A stretch of 36,396 nt of DNA from Isosphaeraceae bacterium. GTDB lineage: Bacteria > Planctomycetota > Planctomycetia > Isosphaerales > Isosphaeraceae. Location of the stretch: assembly GCA_021324445.1 (NCBI GenBank), contig JAJPJC010000013.1:1-36396 (forward strand). Direction: 5' to 3'. Position 1 is the stretch's first letter. The number at the start of each line of letters is the position of its first letter. Shown here in pieces: positions 6,563 through 15,451 of the stretch. Position numbers and translations under genes: made by a program. The notes beneath the pieces were generated by a model. It did no database searches. It was not told the DNA's origin and saw only the letters and a list, made by a program, of their open reading frames with translations.

Positions 6563-9265
6563 TTAGCCCCCGGGAGCTTGACCCGTGGTGACCTCGCCAG
6601 GGACCTCCCGGACTCCGAGCCGCCGCAACAGGTCCTCAATCCTCTGCTCCCAGAGGGGAACGCTCTTGGGAAGGGCCAAGGCGGTACCTTTGGTAAGACG
6701 ATCCAACCGGTCGATCGCATCCTGAGCATCGAGAAGGTGCTGAGTCGCTTGCGGGATGCTCTCGAGTTCGATTTCGATCTCACTCAAGGTCAACAAGGCC
6801 AGCGGCTTGTTACTCAGAGGATAGTATCTGAGGACTTTGTCGTCTTCCTCGTCCGCATGGCGCGCGCTGTTCTCCAGGTCCTTGATTGCTCCCTGGACCA
6901 ATCGGAGTGCCCGCTGGATGGTTTGCCTGTCCCCCTGGTGATGGAGTTGGAGGGCCCACTTGGTCGCAATCCGGCCGCGCATCGTGGACGCCGAGAACCA
7001 CTGGCCGCGCAGCTCCCCCCGGATTCTCTTGGCCGAATCGTCCTCACCGGTCAGATTCTTCAGCGTGGAATCGGCCCACTTGATCAAGGGGTCGATCCGC
7101 TCATAGGCCGATTGATAGCGACCTTCCTGCTCCTCGGCGAGTGCCCTCAGCCGGGATGCGTTGAACGCCTCGATGTCGCGCTGGTCCACCGTCGGTGAAG
7201 CATCTGCCGAACCCGGATCGAGTTCGGCCGCGAGTTTCAGGGCTCGTTCGCCCAGGGCGTAGAGATACTTTCTGTAGCTCTCGCGGTCGTCTCGAGGCGC
7301 GTCAGGGTCGTTGTCGTGTTTATCTTTTTCGGAAGCCTTGGTGGCGCGGGTGAATCGCGCTTTCGCAGACTTCCGTAAGAGGATTGCCAGCCCCGGATGC
7401 CTCAGGGCCCAAGCGTCCAGCTCGCTCTGGATGTCGCGGTTCTTCAGGGCATCGAGAGCGGCACTGAGGAGCACATCGGCCTGGGTCTCACGCTGCTGGA
7501 TATTCTCGGCCGTGGCCGGATGCTGGGCCGGATCGCCGCCACCGGCCGTCTCGCGCGTGCGATCCAGAGCGAAGCTGGAATAAAGCTTGAACAGGATGGT
7601 CTCATGATACCACCAGGGTATTTGCTGCAAGCGCTCCTCGGCCTGGTCGAACTGGTCGTTCTCGATGTGCTGGACGGCGGCCAGGAAGGACGGCTCGTGT
7701 TCGATGGGTTTGAGCCGGTTGATGGCGGGCCGGAAGGTCGCGACTCCGATCGCCATCAGGCAGGCGGCAAGGCCGAAGAAGTTCAACCAATTTCGCCGCA
7801 GGTAGTTGCGCGCGCGTTCGCGGCGCGACGGGTTGACCGCGTGGCGCAGGGGCCGTTGCCTGAGGAACCGGTCGAGGTCCTCCGCCAGGGCGGCAGCGTC
7901 GGGATAGCGGTCCGCCGGCGCGAACTTCAGGCACCTGGCGACGATCGCCTCCAGGGCATAGGGGATTGCCGGGTTGGCGCGGCGGACCGAGACGTCGAGC
8001 AAGGGCCTGCGGTCGAGCAGGACGCGCAAGGCCCGCGGCGGGGAGAGCTCCTGGGCGGGGAGGTCGGGTGCCTGGCCGGTCAACAGCTCGCGGAGGACCA
8101 GGCCCAGCGAGTAGATGTCGGCCCGGGCGCCGACCTGGCCCCAGAGATCGGGATTGAGGAAAGCTTCAATCTGCTCCGGCGCCATGTACGGCAGGGTCCC
8201 GCCGTGGATGGCCGCCTCCGCCTGCTGCGCCGAATGCGGGGACTCGGCCAGGTTGAAATCGAGCAACTGCGGGCCGTGGTCGAGCGTCAGAAGCACGTTG
8301 CCCGGCTTGACATCGCGGTGGAAGGTCTGCCGCTTGTGCGCGTAGTCCAGGGCGCGCGCCACGATCATGACGATCCAGGCCGCGCCCCGGGCATACGTCC
8401 CACGGACGGGGAAGCCCGCCCAGCCGTCGCCCCGGGGTGCCTCGCGACGCCGGTCGCCATCGGGACCCGCATCCAGCGCCTTCCAGAGGGCGATGGCCCG
8501 GCGGGGCCGCTGCGCCGGATTGACGCGCTTGATCACCTCATCGAGCGGCAATCCCGGCCGGTACGGCATCGAGAGCCCGCGCAACTGGCGGTCACCGAAG
8601 ACGACCGAGTTGACCGGGACGATGTGGGGATGATCCAGCGGTCCCTGGACTTGCGGCTCGGGTCCCTTGTCCAGAGAGACCTTCAGGACGACTTGCTTTC
8701 CGCCCAGGGAGAGGTCTCGGGCCAGGAACACCCGGGAGGTCCCTCCCTTGCCCAGCAGCGCGATCAGGTCGAATTCCTCGAACTTCTCGCCCGGCTCGGG
8801 GAACGCCGGGGCCGCCGGGCGCGCGCCGGCCGCCTGGCTGAACAGGTGATGATACTGGAGCTGCGAGACCAGCGAGGTCTTCCACTGGGGATAGTGGTTG
8901 CAGAACGACTCGACGTCGATTCCCGCACCACGCTCCTCGAGCAGGCAGAATTCCTCGTAGATCAGGCTCAGCACCCGGCTGTTGGTCTCCCTCAACTCCG
9001 GGAACCGCTCCAGGTACTCGGCCACCGTCGGCGTCTGGCTCCGCGCGAACCGGCAGCGGAGATCCGTCTTGATCAACTCCGTCAGGAGGACGGCCGAATC
9101 GTCATCGCCATCCCCCCCGGTCGCCGGGACGCGCTTCTGGTCCGACCAGAAGCGCTCCAGCTCGACGGCGCCATGCTGCCGCCACTGCTCCTCCAGCCAT
9201 TGCACGGCGTGATCCACACGATCCAGCCCGCCGCCATCGCGGACCGAAGCCGTGAGCGACTTCAT
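6563..9265 (-). CDS. Membrane-bound Ser/Thr protein kinase (Hanks type)
   Basis: A 900-residue kinase. An N-terminal region of about 165 residues precedes the kinase domain (about 168-470): glycine loop LLGKGGTSRVF, Lys195 in VVLKVS, catalytic loop HRDVKPGN (His316-Asn323, Asp318), the magnesium-loop motif reading DFN (Asp336-Phe337-Asn338) instead of DFG, and an APE-like MAPEQIEAF. A transmembrane helix follows at about 495-512 (FFGLAACLMAIGVATF). A C-terminal helical region of about 380 residues, probably extracytoplasmic and TPR-like, could act as sensor. Its ATG overlaps the stop of the ECF sigma gene (ATGA), indicating translational coupling. Planctomycetes carry many such kinases. The target is unknown; the coupled sigma factor is the obvious candidate. 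Confidence 0.9.
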   Translation of the reverse strand: MKSLTASVRDGGGLDRVDHAVQWLEEQWRQHGAVELERFWSDQKRVPATGGDGDDDSAVLLTELIKTDLRCRFARSQTPTVAEYLERFPELRETNSRVLSLIYEEFCLLEERGAGIDVESFCNHYPQWKTSLVSQLQYHHLFSQAAGARPAAPAFPEPGEKFEEFDLIALLGKGGTSRVFLARDLSLGGKQVVLKVSLDKGPEPQVQGPLDHPHIVPVNSVVFGDRQLRGLSMPYRPGLPLDEVIKRVNPAQRPRRAIALWKALDAGPDGDRRREAPRGDGWAGFPVRGTYARGAAWIVMIVARALDYAHKRQTFHRDVKPGNVLLTLDHGPQLLDFNLAESPHSAQQAEAAIHGGTLPYMAPEQIEAFLNPDLWGQVGARADIYSLGLVLRELLTGQAPDLPAQELSPPRALRVLLDRRPLLDVSVRRANPAIPYALEAIVARCLKFAPADRYPDAAALAEDLDRFLRQRPLRHAVNPSRRERARNYLRRNWLNFFGLAACLMAIGVATFRPAINRLKPIEHEPSFLAAVQHIENDQFDQAEERLQQIPWWYHETILFKLYSSFALDRTRETAGGGDPAQHPATAENIQQRETQADVLLSAALDALKNRDIQSELDAWALRHPGLAILLRKSAKARFTRATKASEKDKHDNDPDAPRDDRESYRKYLYALGERALKLAAELDPGSADASPTVDQRDIEAFNASRLRALAEEQEGRYQSAYERIDPLIKWADSTLKNLTGEDDSAKRIRGELRGQWFSASTMRGRIATKWALQLHHQGDRQTIQRALRLVQGAIKDLENSARHADEEDDKVLRYYPLSNKPLALLTLSEIEIELESIPQATQHLLDAQDAIDRLDRLTKGTALALPKSVPLWEQRIEDLLRRLGVREVPGEVTTGQAPGG

Positions 9266-9867
9266 GGTGAAGCTCCTGAATCCTGCGCCCAGTCACCGAG
9301 CTTCTTCAAAAACCGCTGGACCTTGCGGATGTTCCACCCCGTTCGCGCGACGATGTCGGCGGTGGAATAGCCTTGCTCTTTCAACTCGATTATCGAGCGC
9401 TCGGTCGCGTCATCGGTCCGCGACAGGAGCCGTTCCTGGAACTCATTGGCCTGGGCCAGTTGACTGGCAGTCGGGTCATCCGACGGCAGTTGCACAGGTC
9501 CGGATTCGGCGTCATTGGCCCAGATCGGCCGTTCGCGCGTGACGTCGCGCTTGAGCGTGTGGCGGCGGCGGTATTCATCGATGACCTTCTGCTCGGCCAC
9601 GCGCACCAGGAAGGCCATCAGCGAGTCGATCGAGGGGAACTCCAACTGATCGAACTGAGCCGCCAAGCTCTTCATCACGTCGCTGGCGAAGTCGGTCGAG
9701 TCGTAGAGCGAACGCATCGAGCGATTGAGCTTGCGGCGGACAACCCGGCGCACCTTGGGATAACATTCTTTGAAGAGTGCTTCCCACGCAGCCGGATCAC
9801 CCCGGTGAGCCTCCTGCAACACACGTGCAAGATCAACGCCCATCTCCGGACGAGACGTCATCGTCAT
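9262..9867 (-). CDS. ECF-family RNA polymerase sigma factor
   Basis: A 201-residue protein with the two-domain layout of ECF sigma factors. Region 2 lies at about residues 27-100 (WEALFKECYPKVRRVVRRKL, FASDVMKSL, FLVRVAEQKVIDEYRRRH) and region 4 at about 150-195 (SIIELKEQGYSTADIVARTGWNIRKVQRFLKKL, a helix-turn-helix). An acidic linker connects the two. No anti-sigma factor is adjacent. Instead the gene overlaps a Ser/Thr kinase by four bases (ATGA), the arrangement of planctomycete ECF groups thought to be controlled by phosphorylation. The start follows AGGGAGG (minus strand, about 9879-9885). The DNA upstream is comparatively AT-rich and probably holds the promoter, but no clear -35/-10 pair could be defended. 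Confidence 0.9.
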   Translation of the reverse strand: MTMTSRPEMGVDLARVLQEAHRGDPAAWEALFKECYPKVRRVVRRKLNRSMRSLYDSTDFASDVMKSLAAQFDQLEFPSIDSLMAFLVRVAEQKVIDEYRRRHTLKRDVTRERPIWANDAESGPVQLPSDDPTASQLAQANEFQERLLSRTDDATERSIIELKEQGYSTADIVARTGWNIRKVQRFLKKLGDWAQDSGASP

Positions 9868-10375
9868 GGTGAAAACACCTCCCTAGGACGGGCGAAGGAG
9901 GGCCCGGCTGTCGCAAGACCATCGTGCGCACGACGGAGTTGCAAACCGCCGGACGGGTTCAGAAACGCCCTCATTCTAACGAGCGACCGTCCGGGGAGGG
10001 AATATGTTATCGCAAAAAAGGCAGGCGAACCGAAATCTCTCCGGATTTGTTGTTAAAAATGGGAAAGATAGGGGGACTGTTGGGCCTCCGAGTCCGCGCC
10101 CAGAGCCCAACGAGCCCGCAAGGAGGACGGCCCGCCGCACTTTGGAGAGCGGAACGTTCTTAATTAGGAGCCCCGATCGGGGCTCACGGATGAGGGTCCG
10201 TTGGGCAGCGGCGCGGGCGATGGGTCGGGGCGCTTCGCGAATTCCGGGGTGGTTCGGCGGGTGTGGGCCCACGCCACGGTGCAGGATCTCCTCGCCCGCG
10301 CCCGGAGCGCTCACGGGCAGGATGCCCGCGCCCCGACCCCCGACCCGCCCACGTCCAAGGCGGGAACCGCTCGAA
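9868..10375. other. 508-bp spacer upstream of the sigma factor gene
   Basis: No gene is supported: all frames here are short, Arg/Pro-rich and lack ribosome sites. About 9985-10080 is clearly less GC-rich than its surroundings and is the likely promoter region for the minus-strand sigma factor gene. The rest is GC-rich, with a perfect palindrome at 10168-10185 (annotated separately). Confidence 0.5.
10168..10185. repeat. Perfect 18-bp palindrome
   Basis: GAGCCCCGATCGGGGCTC is its own reverse complement. It lies about 190 bp downstream of the small minus-strand gene ending at 10376. It has no T-tract on either strand (CTAATTAAG follows on the minus strand), so an intrinsic terminator is only a weak possibility. 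A protein-binding site is the alternative. Confidence 0.55.
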
Positions 10376-10654
10376 CTAGCTCGCAAGCATCGGGCTGACG
10401 CTCAGAGAGCCGGTGGCCAGTGCGGGTGTCGGGCTGACGGTCGGAGAGCCGGTGGCGGGTATCGGGCTGAGGATCACCGAGCTGGTGGCCGTGGTCGGAA
10501 TATCGACCGGATCCGTCGGGTCGACGATCGGCACGGTGGTCGGGGCCGTCGGCACGTCGACCGGTTCCGTCGGGTCCGGCATGCCGCCACAGGTCGGAGC
10601 GATGCGGGTGGGCATCCATTCCATGCTGGGCTGAAAACGTCGGCGCGCACGCAT
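10376..10654 (-). CDS. Small Pro/Thr/Ser-rich protein with internal repeats
   Basis: A 92-residue protein starting at ATG 10654, chosen because AGGAG lies 7 nt upstream. The first 15 residues are basic (MRARRRFQPSMEWMP). The rest is a low-complexity string of Pro, Thr, Ser, Val and Ala with repeated units: DPTEPVDVPTAPTTVPIV is echoed by DPTDPVDIPTTATSSVIL, and GSPTVSPTPALAT by GSLSVSPMLAS. The DNA shows matching imperfect direct repeats of about 38 bp near 10390-10465. No signal peptide or membrane segment was seen. Function unknown. The ribosome site and repeat-preserving frame favour a real gene. Confidence 0.55.
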   Translation of the reverse strand: MRARRRFQPSMEWMPTRIAPTCGGMPDPTEPVDVPTAPTTVPIVDPTDPVDIPTTATSSVILSPIPATGSPTVSPTPALATGSLSVSPMLAS

Positions 10655-11002
10655 GGACAAACTCCTGCGCTCGAGGGTTCAGAACGTAATATGGCACGAT
10701 CAAGCCTGTTAACGGAGGGATCGCCGCCACGGTGACAGTCGAGGGCCGGACCGTCGTCGTCCGGAAGGCAAGGGCCGTCCGACGACTCGGTACGCGCCGG
10801 CCAGTCGGTCGAAGGGAATGATAGGATGTCTTGGAGGCGAGAGCATCCTGCCTCCGGTGGATCACGACAGTCCCACGGCTTGTTTCGGCGAGAGTGGCGG
10901 GCGACTTGAGTCGGATCCACCCGGGTGGGGCACGCGGGTCACAGACCCCAGGCCCAGCCCGCGGCAAGCGATACCCAAGTTGTGCTCAATTTGTCAATAT
11001 AC
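10655..11002. other. 348-bp spacer
   Basis: No gene recognised. It separates the small repeat protein from the 205-residue hypothetical protein, both on the minus strand. The last 30 bases next to 11003 are AT-rich. No hairpin with a T-tract was found. Confidence 0.45.
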
Positions 11003-11620
11003 TTAATTCAATATGGCAAGCTTCTTCGATGTTCGGACCTTGGGTCCGGCCGGCTGATCGGCCGAGACCTTGGAGGCGGGATAGAGTTCTCCTGGTAGCA
11101 AGGCAGCACTGGCTTGCTGGTACAGCGGACAGGAGCGATGCTGGTCGGCCGCGGCGGCGGCGAACCGGCCGGCCAGGTCGGGACGGCCCAAACGGTGGGC
11201 CGCGATATAGCAGCCCAGGGGCGAGAGCCGGCGGTTCTGGACCAGGACGGTCGCGCGGATGTCCCGCGCCTGCCGGATCGATTCCTCGGCCAGGGCGACT
11301 TCTCGCTTCAGCTCCAAGCGGAGCCGGCGGATGATCCGGCGGACCTGAGTCCGATACCGGCGGGCCGCTTCGGGCTGGGTCAGTTCCGACCAAGGGTCGC
11401 TCAGGGCTGTCGAGATCGGTTGCGAGGCGACGAATAATTCGCTGTCAAGCGGCAGTTCGGGATCGTCCACATGAGCCTGCCACAGCCGCAAGGCCGCCGC
11501 CGACCACACGCGTCGGGTCGAACAACCGCGCCACCATTGCGACCGCCGCAGGGAATAGGCTCGCTCGATCCGATCCGCCAGGTTCTCGATCACAACTTGA
11601 GTCGGCAACACGTCTTTCAC
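11003..11620 (-). CDS. Hypothetical protein, helical and basic
   Basis: A 205-residue protein starting at GTG 11620. It is predicted to be mostly helical, with a long basic stretch in the middle (AARRYRTQVRRIIRRLRLELKREVALAEESIRQAR, about residues 85-118) that could form a coiled coil or bind nucleic acid. A Trp-rich N-terminal part (SQWWRGCSTRRVWSAAALRLW) precedes it. No signal peptide and no family recognised. Codon use is like that of its neighbours, and no overlapping frame is better. It stands alone between two spacers. Confidence 0.6.
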   Translation of the reverse strand: MKDVLPTQVVIENLADRIERAYSLRRSQWWRGCSTRRVWSAAALRLWQAHVDDPELPLDSELFVASQPISTALSDPWSELTQPEAARRYRTQVRRIIRRLRLELKREVALAEESIRQARDIRATVLVQNRRLSPLGCYIAAHRLGRPDLAGRFAAAAADQHRSCPLYQQASAALLPGELYPASKVSADQPAGPKVRTSKKLAILN

Positions 11621-12160
11621 CTCGACTGTCCCTGTGCTTCCCAGGAGCCACTGCGGCAGCTCCCATCGGCTCCGACTCTAAGAACCGGATTCTTTTGGTC
11701 CCCGCGTCACGTCTCCGAAAAAAATTTCAAAATCCGGCGAACAACTCGCCGACAATGCGCCCAAGTCCTTGGAGCTCCTGGAAATCCGCCACAGGCCGGC
11801 TGCGACAGGGCCGCGCGCTGGCCTGGCCACCGCCCAAGGAGCCGCTCCTGAGCCAGGCCGGCATCGTCGCCTCGCTCGCTCACAGGCCTCTCCGCCGGGC
11901 CGAGTCCCGCCCTGCTTGGGATGGGGAAGCAACGCCAGAATAGGCACTATTGGCGGTCGTGCCGTCCACCCGCGACGGTCCCGGCCACCGACAACGGGAG
12001 AGTCCACCCAGGCAAACCGCTCGCTGTGGCCCGGAGATCGAGGATGGATTGCGTGCGCAGGAGCCTTGATCTCGCGCACTGGAAAGATTAAACTTGCAGG
12101 CTCGCGTGCTGACGGGCAGGAGCAACGGGACGGCGGTTCGTAGGAGATGGCGGCTTCTCC
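11621..12160. other. 540-bp spacer between divergent genes
   Basis: This stretch lies between the minus-strand hypothetical protein and the plus-strand HTH protein, so it should carry promoters for both. A minus-strand open frame runs through it into the next genes but has shadow-like composition. AGGAG at 12142-12146 is the likely ribosome site for the HTH gene. No repeat or RNA structure is evident. Confidence 0.45.
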
Positions 12161-12436
12161 ATGGATAAACCTCTCGGCAATTCCGACGCGCAGACTCTCA
12201 AGCAGGATCTGGCCCAGCGGATCCGCGCGATCCGCATCGATCTCTACGGCCAGAACGGCGGCCCTCTCCTGGCACAGGCCCTGGAGATCCCCTTCCGGAC
12301 CTTGCATAACTACGAGAGCGGTTGTACCATCCCCGCACTCACGATCCTCCGCTTCATTGAATTGACAGGGGCCCATCCCCACTGGCTGCTGACCGGTGAC
12401 GGGGACCGATTCCTCGACCGCGCGGGCGCGTCGTGA
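12161..12436 (+). CDS. Small HTH (Cro/CI-like) DNA-binding protein
   Basis: A 91-residue protein. Residues of about 12-80 read as a single helix-turn-helix domain: [18 protein letters not shown], then [19 protein letters not shown] as the HTH ([16 protein letters not shown] has the usual A-x-x-L-x-I-P/S-x-x-T-x-x-x-Y-E pattern), then [25 protein letters not shown]. Proteins of this size and pattern are common in planctomycetes as stand-alone regulators. An AGGAG lies 14 nt upstream of ATG 12161, a slightly long spacing. It converges with the glycoside hydrolase gene. Target unknown. Confidence 0.75.
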   Translation: MDKPLGNSDAQTLKQDLAQRIRAIRIDLYGQNGGPLLAQALEIPFRTLHNYESGCTIPALTILRFIELTGAHPHWLLTGDGDRFLDRAGAS

Positions 12437-12497
12437 GGTGGGAAGCGATCGCCCAGCGTTGAGCGCTTCTCCACAGTCCGGGGTCGGCTGGCGAGGC

Positions 12498-15317
12498 TCA
12501 AGGCCCCGCGGGGAGAGCGACCGCCGAATTCGGTCCGGCCCCCAGGTCGGCAGGCAGGGCGTCGCGGGTATGGATGTCCAAGGTGGGATCGAGGGGGAGT
12601 TCTCCGGTGTCGGCCCCGTAGAGGCAGAGGCCGCCGGCCTGCGGCGCATCGGCCGGAACCGCCAGGCGGAGGACCAGCGGTTCGCCGGCCGCCAGGCGCG
12701 CGCGATCGCTGTCGTTGAGCGTGACCAGGCCGTCGACCAGCTCACCATGGCTGCCGTGCTCCACCCCGGCCAGGTGCGAGAGCACGCCCCGCGCGTCGGC
12801 CGCGTCGTCCGGCAACGCGATCTGCTCGATCAGCCGGCCGTTGACCGACACGGCCAACGTGGAGCGCCACGGTCGCGCGGCGTCGGTCTGGGGATAATCC
12901 TGCCGATTGACCCGCTCGGGCCAATCGACCCGCTCGCGCCGGGCCTTGGATGACGCCGCGAAGAGATAGTAAATCGTCTCGGGATGCGCCTTCACGACCG
13001 CCGCGGGCAGGTGCAGGCGGTACTCGAAGAAGCCCTTGCCATGGCCGTAGACCTTCCCGGGCGGCGCCTGGGCCGGCTCGGACCAATGCGCCGCGGCGAA
13101 GTCCCCCGGCGCGAACCGAACCGTCACCTCGTGCTCGCCCCGCCGCTGAATCCGCGGGAGGGGGTGATCCGGCTTGACCACGATGTTGACAAAATTGGCC
13201 GCGAACCGGTGGTTCTCCTCGTCGCGGAGCGTCAAGGCCACGGCGCCGACGAACGGATGACGGGGGAGGGTGAAACGGACCGGCTCCAGCTCGACCACAT
13301 CGTAGGCTCGCCAGGTGATCGGGATGCTCCGCGGCTGCACGACCATCTCGATGTCGGCGCGCGCATTGTAGCCGCTGACCCACCACCGCAGCTTCGGCTG
13401 GAACGACCGGTCGGAATAGTGACTCACGAAGATCGGCACCGTGATCGTCTCGCCGGGCTTGCCGACGATCGCCGGCGGCGCATCGTAGCCGACGAAGTCC
13501 GCCCCAAGCAATTCGTTGGGCCGCATGTCCGGCAACCAGGTGTCATAACCAAAGAGCTTGGGCGTGCGATCGTAATTGACCAACCCGTTGTGCTCCCACT
13601 CGATGTCGGTCAGCTCTGTATAAATGAACCCCTGGATCGCGCGATGCCGCCGCAACTGCGTCGTGAGGTCGCGCAGGCCCCAGGAGATATCGCGATCGCC
13701 GCCGCCGGCCGAGACGGCGCCGTACTCCGAGTTCATCAGGGGACGGCCCGACTGCACCAGCCCCGGACAGTAGTTGAACGGGCTGCCGGGCCGGGTCTGC
13801 TCCACCACCTGCTCGATGTGCTTCCGCGCCGCCTTGTGGTCATCGATGTAGAAATGCCAACTGTTGATGTCGGTATTGACGATGTGATCGTAATTGCAGG
13901 GTGAGTTGTCCTCGACGAGCCGGGTGGAGTCCAGCGCGCGGATCGCCTGGACCATGTCGCCGACCCAGTGCTGGGTGTCGCGGTCCTTCTTGTAATCCTC
14001 GGCCTTGCCCAGGCCCCAGGTCTCGTTGAACGCGACCCAGGCGATGATCGCCGGGTGATTGCGATCGCGGGCCACGGCCTCGCGCATGGTCTGCTCCCAG
14101 GCCGCGCGGGCCCGGGCGTTCTGCTGCCAGGTGTTGGGCATGTCCTGGAAGAGCAGGACGCCGTAGCGGTCGGCCCAGAACAGCCGCCGCGGCTCGTCGG
14201 GCTTGATGTGGATCCGCAAGCCGTTGAGACCCATGCTCTTGGTGATCACCATGTCGCGCTTGAGGAACTCGTCGTCCGGGGCCGTGTAGATCCCCTTGGG
14301 ATTGAACGACTGGTCCAGCGCCATGCGGAGGAAGACGGGCTTGCCATTGAGGAGGATCCGTTCGAACGGCGCGTCGCCGTATTTGCCGCGGCCGATCGTG
14401 CGGAGCCCGAAGTAGGTCTGGATCGAGTCGATGACCTTCTCCTGGCCGTCGCGCAGCTCGAGGGCCACGTCGTAGAGGTGGGGCGACTCCGGGGTCCAGA
14501 GCTGGGGGTTGGGGACTTCCAGTGTGAACTCGAAGGAGGTCCGCGGGTCCTGGACCTTGGCGGTCTGGACCGCGCTGAATCGGTCACCCCCCTCGAAGTA
14601 ACGCGCCTCGGCGCGGACCTGATACTCGCCGCCGACCGGCAGGCCCGCGGCCGTGACCAGGAAGGTGACCCGCGCCGGCTCCAGCGCGGGGATCATCCGG
14701 AAGTCCGCGATGTACCCCCTGGGCCGGGCCTCCAGCCAGACGGTCTGCCAGATCCCCGAGCTGGGCGTGTACCAGTGGATCTGCTTGCCCGTGGGCAGGC
14801 TGGGATCGGTCGGGTCGAAGGCGCGGACGACCAGGACGTTCTCGCCGCCGCGTTGGAGGGTGTCGGTGATGTCGAATTCGAAGGGCGTGTAACCTCCCGC
14901 GTGCGCGCCGGCCTTCTGGCCGTTGACCCAGACATCGGCCTGCCAGTCGACGGCCCCGAAGCGGAGCCAGACCCGGTGATCGGCCGGGAACTCCCCGGGA
15001 ACGCGGAAGTGCCGCCGATACCAGCCCACCTTGGGGGCGCCCTTGGGCTGGTGGATGCCCGAGAGCTCGCTCTCCCAGGGGAAGGGAACGACGATCGTGC
15101 GGTCGAAGCCGGGCGCATCGGGCTTCTCCCACCCATCGCGCAGGCCCGTGTCCTCGGCGTCGAACCGGAAGTCCCACCGGCCGTTGAGATTGGCCCAGTG
15201 CGCCCGCATGGCGTCGGGCCGAGGATGTTCGGGCTTGGGGATGGCCGGCTCGGCGGCGATGAGCCCACCCGGCACGAGCACCACCAAGACCAACCAAACC
15301 AGGGTCGCACGGATCAT
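12498..15317 (-). CDS. Secreted glycoside hydrolase family 2 protein
   Basis: A 939-residue beta-galactosidase/beta-glucuronidase-type enzyme. ATG 15317 was chosen because it gives a signal peptide (ATLVWLVLVVLVPGGLIAAEPA) behind a GGGAG site; the open frame upstream to 15614 is not protein-like. The sugar-binding jelly-roll domain (about 40-200) contains GWYRRHFRVPGEF and DVWVNGQKAGAHAGGYTPFE. An immunoglobulin-like domain follows, then the TIM barrel with acid/base Glu432 in AFNETWG and nucleophile Glu531 in MNSEYGAV. About 300 residues of C-terminal accessory beta domains follow. Both catalytic glutamates are present, so it should be active on exported glycans. The preferred sugar cannot be read. 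The copper monooxygenase gene lies 134 bp upstream on the same strand. Confidence 0.9.
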   Translation of the reverse strand: MIRATLVWLVLVVLVPGGLIAAEPAIPKPEHPRPDAMRAHWANLNGRWDFRFDAEDTGLRDGWEKPDAPGFDRTIVVPFPWESELSGIHQPKGAPKVGWYRRHFRVPGEFPADHRVWLRFGAVDWQADVWVNGQKAGAHAGGYTPFEFDITDTLQRGGENVLVVRAFDPTDPSLPTGKQIHWYTPSSGIWQTVWLEARPRGYIADFRMIPALEPARVTFLVTAAGLPVGGEYQVRAEARYFEGGDRFSAVQTAKVQDPRTSFEFTLEVPNPQLWTPESPHLYDVALELRDGQEKVIDSIQTYFGLRTIGRGKYGDAPFERILLNGKPVFLRMALDQSFNPKGIYTAPDDEFLKRDMVITKSMGLNGLRIHIKPDEPRRLFWADRYGVLLFQDMPNTWQQNARARAAWEQTMREAVARDRNHPAIIAWVAFNETWGLGKAEDYKKDRDTQHWVGDMVQAIRALDSTRLVEDNSPCNYDHIVNTDINSWHFYIDDHKAARKHIEQVVEQTRPGSPFNYCPGLVQSGRPLMNSEYGAVSAGGGDRDISWGLRDLTTQLRRHRAIQGFIYTELTDIEWEHNGLVNYDRTPKLFGYDTWLPDMRPNELLGADFVGYDAPPAIVGKPGETITVPIFVSHYSDRSFQPKLRWWVSGYNARADIEMVVQPRSIPITWRAYDVVELEPVRFTLPRHPFVGAVALTLRDEENHRFAANFVNIVVKPDHPLPRIQRRGEHEVTVRFAPGDFAAAHWSEPAQAPPGKVYGHGKGFFEYRLHLPAAVVKAHPETIYYLFAASSKARRERVDWPERVNRQDYPQTDAARPWRSTLAVSVNGRLIEQIALPDDAADARGVLSHLAGVEHGSHGELVDGLVTLNDSDRARLAAGEPLVLRLAVPADAPQAGGLCLYGADTGELPLDPTLDIHTRDALPADLGAGPNSAVALPAGP

Positions 15318-15451
15318 GATGAGCAGCTCCCAGCGAGTTTTGACGACACGGTCCAGTGAGCGGCGCCAGCCGGTGACGCACGACGGTGGAACGATCGTTC
15401 GGCGCTGTTCGAGACTACTCGATCTTACCCGGCGCGGGGAGACCTGACTGG

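Noticed and set aside
7397..9370. Plus-strand 657-codon frame opposite the kinase
   Set aside because: Antisense shadow; the minus strand encodes a clear kinase with all motifs.
11678..12748. Minus-strand 356-codon frame through the spacer and the HTH gene
   Set aside because: Crosses two better-supported genes; composition is Arg/Ser/Trp-rich and no ribosome site was found.
12984..15359. Plus-strand frames opposite the GH2 gene
   Set aside because: No family features and strong Arg/Gly bias; mirror of the GH2 codons.
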